Origin: Pseudomonas sp. JQ170C
Lineage (GTDB): Bacteria > Pseudomonadota > Gammaproteobacteria > Pseudomonadales > Pseudomonadaceae
DNA: 64,000 nt
Assembly: GCF_035581345.1 (NCBI RefSeq)
Contig: NZ_CP141608.1
Span: 2,262,501-2,326,500, forward strand
Direction of reading: 5' to 3'
The notes under the pieces were generated by a model. That model searched no databases, was not told the DNA's origin, and saw only the letters and a program-made list of their open reading frames with translations. The position numbers and the translations under genes are program-made. Positions 25,764 to 33,845 of this stretch are shown one piece after another; the stretch's first letter is position 1, and every line of letters begins with the position of its first letter.

Positions 25764-26683
25764 GGATGGCTCGCGAGCAGTTGCTGATCCACGCGCAGGA
25801 TCGTGTCGATCATAGCCTGCGCCGCCGGCGTCAGGGAGTCGCCGGCGCGGCTGACGATGCCGTAGCGCAGCAGCAGGTCTTCTTCGCGGATGTCCCTGTC
25901 GGTGAAGCTCAGCAGTTTGATTTCGCCCGTCGCCACCCACTCGGCCAGGGATTCTTCGGTGGCCAGGCCAACGGCGTCGGAATGTGTGACCACCCGGCGG
26001 ATGGCATCGAACTGGGCACACTCCACACGGGTGACAAAGTCTTCGACACCTTGGGCACGGGCGAGAATCTTGCGAATCATCGGCGGGATGCGCGTGCCGG
26101 CGACGGGGTAGTCGAGCAGGGCACTGAGCCTGAGCGCGCCCAGGTCGGCCAGGGGGTGGCCGGCACGGCAGAAAAACCGACCGCGACGACGGCGCAGCAG
26201 TTGTACCTGGTAGCGCGGATCGTCGACGAAGTAGCGCGAGTCGGCAACGAAGAATTCGATGTGTTGCTCCTTGAGCCAGGTGCCCAACTGCTCCCAGTCT
26301 GCCTGGTGAAATCGCGTGCGGATCAAGGGGTGGTCGTTGATGAACTGGGCCAGGGCCTCGGGCACCAGCAACTGGGCCGGGTAGGGGCCACTGCCAAAGC
26401 TCAGCTCACCGCCCTCAAGGCCGTTGTACTGCAGCAGTTCGCTTTGCAGGGTCTGGCTGCCGGCCAGCAGGCGCCGGGCGTGTTGCAGCACCAGTTGGCC
26501 TTGGCCCGTGAGGCGGAACTCGCGGCTGCCACGCTCGACCAGGGTGCAGTCCAGGTCGCGCTCCAGGGTCTGGATGCTGCGGCTGAAGGCCGGCTGGCTG
26601 AGGTTGACGGCATCGGCAGCGCGCACGAAACCACGGTAATCGGCCAGGGCCACGAAGTGACGCAGTTGTCGAAGGTCCATCAT
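25760..26683 (-). CDS. LysR-family transcriptional regulator
   Basis: A 307-residue LysR protein. The HTH is at residues about 3-60, with RAADAVNLSQPAFSRSIQTLE as the recognition part (bases 26566-26628), and an effector domain with a periplasmic-binding fold follows. It is the first gene of a two-regulator minus-strand operon with the AraC gene and is divergent from a second AraC gene (start 26778), leaving 94 nt. The region between them is AT-rich for this genome (ATTGCAGATACTTATTATGC). It probably regulates its divergent neighbour or the operon itself. Inducer not predictable. Confidence 0.88.
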   Translation of the reverse strand: MMDLRQLRHFVALADYRGFVRAADAVNLSQPAFSRSIQTLERDLDCTLVERGSREFRLTGQGQLVLQHARRLLAGSQTLQSELLQYNGLEGGELSFGSGPYPAQLLVPEALAQFINDHPLIRTRFHQADWEQLGTWLKEQHIEFFVADSRYFVDDPRYQVQLLRRRRGRFFCRAGHPLADLGALRLSALLDYPVAGTRIPPMIRKILARAQGVEDFVTRVECAQFDAIRRVVTHSDAVGLATEESLAEWVATGEIKLLSFTDRDIREEDLLLRYGIVSRAGDSLTPAAQAMIDTILRVDQQLLASHP

Positions 26684-26777
26684 GCACCTGTTGCATATTG
26701 CAGATACTTATTATGCATTTGATGGATAGTTGAGCGGCTGGCATAAGTCAAGGCCAGACTCACTCTCGTGACGTGCC

Positions 26778-27635
26778 ATGCTCGCTTGTGCTTTTGTTTC
26801 CAGTGCCTTTACCTCCACCCTCGTTGCCCATGCCAAAGGCTGTGGCCTGCCTGTCGAACAGCTGTTGCAACGGGCCGGCATCGACCCGGCCTGGCTCAAC
26901 CAGCATCGCCAGATACCGGCGTTGCAGGTCGAGCAGTTGCTGCTCGAGTGCGAGGCGGCGGGCGCCGGGCCGACCTTTGGGTGTGAGCTGGTGCCGGGCA
27001 TGGCCACCAGCTCCTTGCAAGGCCTGAACATTCTGCTGGACTCGGCCGCCACGGTGCGAGCCAGCCTCGAGTGCTTCATTCGTTACCTGCCGCTGGTGAC
27101 CAACTGTGTGCTGGTGACCCTGGACGACTCGGAACCCGGGGCGATGCTGCATGTGCGCAGGTTCCAGCATCAGCCCCATCACTACATGCTCGATGCCGCG
27201 GTGCTGAGCCTGGTGCGCAACATCGCCCGGCGTGCTGGCAGGACGCCCGCGCAGATGTTCACCCGGGTCCGGCTGCTGGCGCAGCAAGCGGCGGGGGCCT
27301 GGTTGCAGGACTGGGGCGTGAGCACCGGCGAAGGGCAATGGCTGAGCCTGCACCTGGCGCCCGGGGCGCTGGAGTTGCCGTTACCCGGCGCCAATGTCTT
27401 CCTGCACCAGAGCATGTTGCGCCAGTGGCAAGGCGGGGCCTTCGACGATGGCCGCAAGGACAGCCTGCACATGGCCCGGCACTGGCTGGCGGCGGGGGAC
27501 CAGCCGATCGAACGGATTGCCGAGCGCCTGGGGTATCGGCAGCCGAGCAATTTCATTCGCGCCTTTCGCAAGCAGTTCGGGATCACGCCCAAACAGTTTC
27601 GGGTAGGCGCGGGCGTGCCCCGCGAAGCGATCTAA
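26778..27635 (+). CDS. AraC-family transcriptional regulator
   Basis: A 285-residue AraC protein starting at ATG 26778. No strong ribosome site is visible, and a slightly different start is possible. The N-terminal part looks like the arabinose-binding-type domain of pseudomonad AraC proteins, here shorter than the 335-residue norm. The HTH pair lies at about 190-280 (ERIAERLGYRQPSNFIRAFRK). The last codons (GVPREAI) are encoded by a degenerate REP unit. It precedes the DUF1302-DUF1329 pair by 115 nt in the same direction and is the best candidate for their regulator. That link is inferred from position only. Confidence 0.82.
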   Translation: MLACAFVSSAFTSTLVAHAKGCGLPVEQLLQRAGIDPAWLNQHRQIPALQVEQLLLECEAAGAGPTFGCELVPGMATSSLQGLNILLDSAATVRASLECFIRYLPLVTNCVLVTLDDSEPGAMLHVRRFQHQPHHYMLDAAVLSLVRNIARRAGRTPAQMFTRVRLLAQQAAGAWLQDWGVSTGEGQWLSLHLAPGALELPLPGANVFLHQSMLRQWQGGAFDDGRKDSLHMARHWLAAGDQPIERIAERLGYRQPSNFIRAFRKQFGITPKQFRVGAGVPREAI

Positions 27636-27750
27636 CGGCCAGGCCGCCATCGCGGGGGGAAGGTGAATATTTTTTGTCGTTCACCGCTTGTGTCCAGCGC
27701 CGGGTGCTTGGGCATGGTGATCGAGCTGCTAATCCTCATGGAGCTCGATA

Positions 27751-29574
27751 ATGACAACAACAAGCTCAGCAATGGCAGGCGCACGCCTGTGTTCCAAACC
27801 CCACCGTAAAAGGCCGTCCCCCCTGTTGCTGGCGGTGCTGGCCAGCGTCGCCGCACCGCTGCAGGCCACTACGTTCGACATCAATGACGACTGGAGCTTC
27901 ACCACCCGTACCACCTTGAGCCTGGGCAGCAGCTGGTCGACCCAGCACCCCAACCGGCACCTGATGACCCGCGCCAACGCCCTGCAAGCCCAAGGCGTGA
28001 CGGCCGATGGCTCAAGCGTGAGCGCCGATGACAACCGGCTGAATTTCGAGAAGGGCGATCCGATCTCCCAGACGTTCAAGGGCCTGACCGACCTCGCCCT
28101 CGACGGCCAGGGCCAGGGCGCCTTCCTGCGCCTGAAGTACTGGTACGACCACGCCTATGAAACACGCGATGGCCGCTTCAAGGACTTTGACGACAGCGGC
28201 TGGGACGACCTGGCCAAGTTCCAGGGCTTCGAGGCGCTCGATGCCTACCTCTGGAAAGACGTTGAGGTCGGTGGCCATCCGCTCAACGTCAAGGTGGGCA
28301 AGCAGGTGTTGTCCTGGGGCGAAGCGCTGTTGATCCAGAACGGGATCAACGTGATCAACCCACTGGACATCACCGCCTTCAATCGCCCGGGCGTCGAGAT
28401 CAAGGAAGGCCAGTTGCCGGTGGAGATGCTGTCGTTCAGCCTGGGCATTTCCGACACCCTCAACCTGGAAGGTTTCTACCAATACAACTGGCGCCCGAGT
28501 GTGCTCGATGGTTGCGGTACGTTCTTTGCCGCCAGCGATGTGATCCAGCCAGGGTGCGGGCCGCTGTACCTGAGCCAGGTGCTGAGCGACCGGCAGATGC
28601 AGGCCAGCGGGCTGTACGCCACCTCGCGGGGCAACGACTCACCGTCGGACACCGGCCAGTTCGGTTTCGCCATGCGCCAGATGCTGCCGGCGCTCAACGA
28701 TGCCGAGGCGGCGCTGTACTTCATCAACTACCACTCGCGCCTGCCGTACCTGAGCCTCGACGCCCGCAACGTCAGCCTGCCGGGCACCTTTCCCGGTGGC
28801 GGCCAAGGGCCGTCGTATGCAGCGGCCTTTCCCGAGGACATTCGTCTGTATGGCGTGAGCCTCACGGGCGTGGAGCCCTACAGCGGGATCTCGCTGGCCA
28901 CCGAGTTGAGTTACCGGCCGAACATGCCCTTGTCGTTCAACGCCCCGGATGTCGTCACCGCCGTGGTGTCGGGAGCGCCCGGCAGCTCGTGGCTGCAATT
29001 GCCAGCGGACTTCAACATCCGTGCCGGTGACCGCCTGGACGCCTGGGAGCGCAAGGGCGTGTGGCAGTGGACCGGCTCCGCCACCCAAGCCATCGACAAC
29101 GTGCTCGGAGCCACGCGCCTGAGCCTGTTCGGCGAGGTGGGGGTGGTGCATATCGACGACCTGGGCGATGAGCGTCTGGGGCGCAATGCCGCCTTCGGCC
29201 GCAGCGCGCCACTCAATGGCACGGCCTGCAATACGCCAGCCTCGGGGGTGACCAACCGCTACTGCACCGACAAGGGCTTTACCACTGACTGGTCGTGGGG
29301 CTATCGGCTGCGCGCCAGCCTTGAGTACAGCGATGTGCTGCCGGGGGTGAATCTGATTCCGGCCGTCAACTGGCGTCATGACGTCGAGGGCTATTCCTAC
29401 GATCCGGTCGGGCCGTTCCAGGAAGGCCAGCAAGCCCTGGGCTTGAGCCTGACCGCCAACTACCTCAACGACTACAGCGTGGAGCTTGCCTACAACAGCT
29501 TTTTTGGCAGCAACGACTACAGCACCCTGGATGACCGCGACTTCGCCTCGGTCAGTTTCAAGGTCGATTTCTAA
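27751..29574 (+). CDS. DUF1302 family outer membrane protein
   Basis: A 607-residue exported protein. A signal peptide is present: hydrophobic core about 27-40 (SPLLLAVLASVAAPLQA), with a somewhat long basic leader, and maturation near residue 43 before TTFDINDDW. The body is rich in alternating aromatic beta strands, has VGKQVLSWGEAL and INVINPLDITAFNRPG, as seen in DUF1302 proteins, and ends in Phe (SFKVDF), the outer membrane barrel signal. DUF1302 barrels are associated with uptake of steroids, long-chain and other hydrophobic compounds. It pairs with the DUF1329 gene 14 nt downstream. Confidence 0.87.
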   Translation: MTTTSSAMAGARLCSKPHRKRPSPLLLAVLASVAAPLQATTFDINDDWSFTTRTTLSLGSSWSTQHPNRHLMTRANALQAQGVTADGSSVSADDNRLNFEKGDPISQTFKGLTDLALDGQGQGAFLRLKYWYDHAYETRDGRFKDFDDSGWDDLAKFQGFEALDAYLWKDVEVGGHPLNVKVGKQVLSWGEALLIQNGINVINPLDITAFNRPGVEIKEGQLPVEMLSFSLGISDTLNLEGFYQYNWRPSVLDGCGTFFAASDVIQPGCGPLYLSQVLSDRQMQASGLYATSRGNDSPSDTGQFGFAMRQMLPALNDAEAALYFINYHSRLPYLSLDARNVSLPGTFPGGGQGPSYAAAFPEDIRLYGVSLTGVEPYSGISLATELSYRPNMPLSFNAPDVVTAVVSGAPGSSWLQLPADFNIRAGDRLDAWERKGVWQWTGSATQAIDNVLGATRLSLFGEVGVVHIDDLGDERLGRNAAFGRSAPLNGTACNTPASGVTNRYCTDKGFTTDWSWGYRLRASLEYSDVLPGVNLIPAVNWRHDVEGYSYDPVGPFQEGQQALGLSLTANYLNDYSVELAYNSFFGSNDYSTLDDRDFASVSFKVDF

Positions 29575-29588
29575 GGAGAACAATAACA

Positions 29589-30926
29589 ATGCGTATTCAT
29601 CCCCTGTTGTTGGCCCTGACGTGCGTCAGTGCCCTGGTCCAGGCCAAGAGCAACGACCTTGGTGCGTTGGACAAGACCCTCACCCCCATGGGCTCGGAGC
29701 GCGCAGGCAATGCCGACGGCAGCATCCCGGCCTGGACCGGCGGCCTGGACAAGAGCGCCGGCAGTATCGACAGCAATGGCGGCTACAGCGACCCGTTCGC
29801 CAGCGAAAAGCCGCTGTACACCGTGACGGCGCAGAACCTGGCCCAGTACCAGGCGTTGCTCAGCCCGGGCCAGGTGGCGATGTTCAAGCGCTATCCGGCC
29901 AGCTTCCAGATGCCGGTGTACCCCAGCCATCGCACGGCACGGCTGCCGGCGCCGGTGCTGGCCGACAGCCGGGTGAACGCCGGCAAGACCACCCTGGCCG
30001 ATGGGGGCAACGGCCTGCATGACTACGTACGCGGCATTCCCTTCCCGCTGCCCACCGAGGGTATCGAGGTGATGTGGAACCACATGACCCGCTGGCGCGG
30101 GGGCAGCTATGAGCGATTCAGCAGCATTGCCCTGGTGCGCGAGAACGGTGCGGCGAGTTTTATCCGGGCACAGTCGTTGGTGAGTTTTGCCGAAGCGGTC
30201 AATGGCCTTGAGCCGACGTCCAATGTGCTGTTCATGTTCAAGAGCCGGATCCTGGAACCGGCGCGCCTGGCGGGTGAAACCGTGCTGGTGCATGAACCGG
30301 TCGACCAGGTCAGCGAGCCGCGTTCGGCCTGGCAGTACCTGCCGGCCCAGCGCCGGGTGCGCCGCGCGCCGATGCTGGCCTACGACAACAGTGCGCGCTA
30401 CAGCAATGGGCTGATCACGGCTGACAACATTGATGGTTTCAACGGCGCACCGGATCGCTTCGACTGGAAGCTGGTGGGCAAGCAGGAAATGCTGATTCCC
30501 TACAACAGTTACCGGCTCGGGAGTCGTTCAGTGAGCCTTGCGCAGTTGGTAACGCCCAATCACATCAACCCGGCCTATACCCGTTACGAGAAGCACCGTG
30601 TGTGGGTCGTGGAGGCCACGCTCAAACCGGGGGCGCGGCACATCTACAGCAAGCGTCGCTTCTACGTGGATGAAGACAGCTGGCAGATTGCCCAGGTGGA
30701 CCAGTACGACAGCCGTGGAGAGTTGTGGCGCAGTTCCGAGTTGCATGCGATCCAGCATTACGACCATGACTTTACCTACAACGTCCTGGAGACCTCCTAC
30801 GACCTGATCTCGGGGCGGTATTACGCGGGTGGATTGAGCAACGAAGAAAAAGCGCCGATGCGGGTTGGGTTCACCGCGAAGACGGATGACTACACACCGT
30901 CTGAATTGCGGCGGTGGGCCAAGTAA
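29589..30926 (+). CDS. DUF1329 family secreted protein, second copy
   Basis: A 445-residue protein with a short signal peptide (hydrophobic core about 5-18, cut after VQA), starting 14 nt after the DUF1302 stop behind AAGGAG. It shares SERAGNADGSIPAW, TAQNLAQYQALLSPGQ, YPSHRTAR, GKQEMLIPYNSYR and TPNHINPAYTRYEKHRVW with the copy at 14102, so the two are clear paralogues. The two-gene DUF1302-DUF1329 operon is the normal pairing. The likely role is to hand a hydrophobic substrate across the periplasm, inferred from family context. A long repeat block follows. Confidence 0.87.
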   Translation: MRIHPLLLALTCVSALVQAKSNDLGALDKTLTPMGSERAGNADGSIPAWTGGLDKSAGSIDSNGGYSDPFASEKPLYTVTAQNLAQYQALLSPGQVAMFKRYPASFQMPVYPSHRTARLPAPVLADSRVNAGKTTLADGGNGLHDYVRGIPFPLPTEGIEVMWNHMTRWRGGSYERFSSIALVRENGAASFIRAQSLVSFAEAVNGLEPTSNVLFMFKSRILEPARLAGETVLVHEPVDQVSEPRSAWQYLPAQRRVRRAPMLAYDNSARYSNGLITADNIDGFNGAPDRFDWKLVGKQEMLIPYNSYRLGSRSVSLAQLVTPNHINPAYTRYEKHRVWVVEATLKPGARHIYSKRRFYVDEDSWQIAQVDQYDSRGELWRSSELHAIQHYDHDFTYNVLETSYDLISGRYYAGGLSNEEKAPMRVGFTAKTDDYTPSELRRWAK

Positions 30927-31758
30927 CTGCAGAAAACCACGACCGCTACGCGGCCGATCGCAGGCTGGCGCCAGCGGCTACAGGGACCCGGTTTGCAGAG
31001 AACGTCTTGCCCGTCACCGGGCAAGTGCCGATTTGGACCGGTAGGAGCGGGTTGAGCTGGCACAGAAGCACGACCGCTACGCGGCCGATCGCAGGCTGGC
31101 GCCAGCGGCTACGGGGACCCGGTTTGTAGAGTTCGTCTTGCCCGTCACCGGGCAAGTGCCGATTGGGACCGGTAGGAGCGGGCTTGCCCCGCGATCAATG
31201 GTTCAGCCAACACCTGTTCTGTTGGCTGTACCGGCCTCTCGCGGGGCAAGCCCGCTCCCACTTGAGCCCAGCACAGAGCCACGCCCCAGGCTATCGCCAG
31301 CGGTTACGAGGGGCTGGCCAGATGTGTAGCCGCTGTCGAGGAACGAGGCTGCGATCGACTGCGCAGCAGTCGCCGGTTAGGAGAGATTGCACAGGGATAT
31401 AGCGTTGTGTGCGTGTTCCATTACGACCGCTGCGCGGCCGATCGCAGGCTGGCGCCAGCGGCTACGGGGACCCGGTTTGCAGAGACCGTCTTGCCCGTCA
31501 CCGGGCAGGTGCCGATTGGAGCGGTAGGAGCGGGCTTGCCCCGCGATCAATCGTTCAGCCAACAGCCATTTTGTTGGCTGTACCGGCCTCTCGCGGGGCA
31601 AGCCCGCTCCCTCTCTGAGCCGGTTGAGCTGGCACAGAAGCACGACCGCTGCGCGGCCGATCGCAGGCTGGTGCCAGCGGCTACGGGGACCCGGTTTGTA
31701 GAGTTCGTCTTGCCCGTCACCGGGCAAGTGTCGATTGGAGCGGTAGGAGCGAGGGGGA
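30927..31758. repeat. Repeat cluster: four copies of a 50-bp block plus inverted REP pairs
   Basis: A block with GCGGCCGATCGCAGGCTGG followed by CCAGCGGCTAC and ACCCGGTTTG occurs at about 30943, 31075, 31425 and 31648. Each is followed by TTGCCCGTCACCGGGCAAG, itself an inverted repeat. Between them are two REP pairs (31172-31260 and 31525-31611) enclosing TTCAGCCAACA and TGTTGGCTG, another dyad. The whole 0.8 kb looks like stacked palindromes. No gene is supported. It separates the DUF1329 gene from the end of the sulfatase gene. Confidence 0.85.
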
Positions 31759-33741
31759 TCAGGGGGTGACGATGTTGAACTGCGGGCTGAAGGTGTCCAG
31801 TGTCCCCAGCAGTTCGGCAAATTTCTGGCCGTTGCCTTCCAGTTTGATCAGGCCTTTTTGCATGGCGGTCGGGAAGTCCAGTTGTTTGAGGCTGATCTGT
31901 TCCAGGGTCGCTTTGCTCATGGTCAGGCCGGCATCGGCCTTGGGGTTCAGGCCTTCGCGGTGGGTCAGGACGCCGTTGCGCAAGGTCAGGTTGAATGCCT
32001 GGTCCGGTTCGCTGAAGCGCCAGTTGAGGTTCATGTCGTGGCCCACGGCTTTGTCGACATCCACGCGCACTGCCATGAAGTCGAAGAACATCTGCGGGGT
32101 GAGCGCGCGGACCATGTCCGCCGACACCGAGCTGCCCGGGTTTTTCGGTACGCCGTTACGCAACTCCATGGCACCGGTCAGGTAGATGTTGCGCCAGTTG
32201 GCGTTCTCGCTCTGGTAGCCCAGTTGGTCCAGGGCTTCGGCCTGGATGGCGCGGGCCTTGGGGTTTTGCGGTTCGGCAAACAGCAGTTGGTTGCCCAGTT
32301 GCGCAGCCCAGCGGTATTCGCCCTTGTCCATTGCCGTGCGGATTTTGCCCAGCACGGCTTCGCCACCGCCCATGGCCTCGACCGTCATTCGTGCGCTCTC
32401 TACCGGCGGCAGCGGGTTGAGGTTGGCCGGGTTGCCGTCGTAGAAACCCATGTAGCGCTGGTACACGGCCCGCGAGTTGTGGCTGAGCGAGCCGTAGTAG
32501 CCCTGGGTGTACCACTTGTTCTGCAGCTCGCCCGGCAGCTTCTGCATGTTCTGGGCGATTTCCATGGGCGTCAGGCCCTGGTTGAGCAGGTGCAGGGTGC
32601 GGTCGTTGAGGAAGGCATACATGTCGCGCTGGTCGGCCAGCAGGGTGCGTACCGATTCGCCGCCCCAGGTCGGCCAGTTGTGCTGGCCGAACAACACCTC
32701 GGCCTTGTCGCCGTAGCGCCCGAGGCTGGCATCCAGGTACTGCGACCAGGCCTTGGCATCACGGACCTGGGCACCGCGCGGGGTGAGGATGTTGTGCATG
32801 GTCTGCGAGGCGTTTTCGGCAATGCCCAGGGCCTTGAACGCGGGCAGATAGAGGTTCATCTCCGACGGTGCTTCGGTGCCGGGGGTGAGCTGGAATTCAA
32901 GGTCGATGCCGGCGATGCGGCGGGTCTCGTAGGGCTGGCTGATCAGGTCGGTGGGCGGGATCAGGGTGATGGTGCCGCCGATGGCCACCGCCTTGCCGAT
33001 GGCGGCGTCCACCTGGCCCTGCTCGCCGCGCGGCAGGTACAGGCCGAACTGGTACTGGGCGCGGCGGCTCATGGCGTTGCCCGCGTAGACGTTCTCGCTC
33101 ATCACGTGTTCCATGAACCCGGAAGGCGCCAGCACCTTGACCTTGCCGGCCTTGACGTCGGCCTCGTCGATCACGCCGCGCACCCCGCCGTAGTGGTCGG
33201 TGTGGGTGTGGCTGTAGATCACCGCCACCACCGGTTTGTGCGGGCGGTTCTGGTAGTACAGGTCGAGGGCGGCGCGGGCGGTTTCCGTGGTAGTGAGCGG
33301 GTCGATGATGATCAGCCCGTCGTCACCCTCGATGATGGTCATGTTGGCCAGGTCCATGCCGCGTACCTGGTACAGGCCCGGCGTCACTTCAAACAATCCG
33401 GCGTGATTGTTCAGTTGGGCCAGGCGCCAGAGGCTCGGGTTGACCGTGGCGGGGCTGTCTTTGTGGTTCAGGAAGTCGTAGCTGGCCAGGCTCCAGACCG
33501 GCTTGCCATTGGCGTCCACCACCTGGCCCTTGAAGGGGGCGAGCAATCCACGGGTGACGGCGGCGTAGTCGGCGTCGTTGCTGAACGGGCGCTGCTGGAG
33601 TACGGCGGCATTGCTGTTGGTGGTCTGGGTGCTGGCCGGGGTGGCGCTGCTTGCAGGGTCGGCATACACCGGCTGGCCCAGGCAGGCGAGGGCAATCAGG
33701 CTCGCCAGGCGAGCCCGTGGGAACAAGGTGGGAAGGGGCAT
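31759..33741 (-). CDS. sdsA: SdsA-type alkylsulfatase (metallo-beta-lactamase fold)
   Basis: A 660-residue exported enzyme. The signal peptide spans about residues 1-27 (core LASLIALACLGQPVYA). The metallo-beta-lactamase zinc motif is His178, His180, Asp182 and His183 in IYSHTHTDHYGG. Further family segments include GVYAGNAMSRRAQYQ-like text and QHNWPTWGGE. The C-terminal SCP2-like domain is seen in residues about 535-660 (FFDFMAVRVDVDKA and later). The length matches P. aeruginosa SdsA1. It cleaves primary alkyl sulfates such as dodecyl sulfate to alcohol and sulfate. It is the last gene of the minus-strand run with an alcohol and an aldehyde dehydrogenase. Secondary sulfatases of the same family remain possible. 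Confidence 0.88.
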   Translation of the reverse strand: MPLPTLFPRARLASLIALACLGQPVYADPASSATPASTQTTNSNAAVLQQRPFSNDADYAAVTRGLLAPFKGQVVDANGKPVWSLASYDFLNHKDSPATVNPSLWRLAQLNNHAGLFEVTPGLYQVRGMDLANMTIIEGDDGLIIIDPLTTTETARAALDLYYQNRPHKPVVAVIYSHTHTDHYGGVRGVIDEADVKAGKVKVLAPSGFMEHVMSENVYAGNAMSRRAQYQFGLYLPRGEQGQVDAAIGKAVAIGGTITLIPPTDLISQPYETRRIAGIDLEFQLTPGTEAPSEMNLYLPAFKALGIAENASQTMHNILTPRGAQVRDAKAWSQYLDASLGRYGDKAEVLFGQHNWPTWGGESVRTLLADQRDMYAFLNDRTLHLLNQGLTPMEIAQNMQKLPGELQNKWYTQGYYGSLSHNSRAVYQRYMGFYDGNPANLNPLPPVESARMTVEAMGGGEAVLGKIRTAMDKGEYRWAAQLGNQLLFAEPQNPKARAIQAEALDQLGYQSENANWRNIYLTGAMELRNGVPKNPGSSVSADMVRALTPQMFFDFMAVRVDVDKAVGHDMNLNWRFSEPDQAFNLTLRNGVLTHREGLNPKADAGLTMSKATLEQISLKQLDFPTAMQKGLIKLEGNGQKFAELLGTLDTFSPQFNIVTP

Positions 33742-33845
33742 GGTGTCTCCGTTTTATTGTCGTTATGGCACACCCGGCCGAGCGTAAGGCTCGGGTTTTG
33801 CGGCCCAGCAAGCCGCAGACGACAAAAAACATGCAGGCCCGTTGC

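Noticed and set aside
27636..27750. Sigma-54 promoter before the DUF1302 gene
   Set aside because: GG and GC doublets occur but no TGGCAC-N5-TTGC match, and the neighbour regulator is AraC type.
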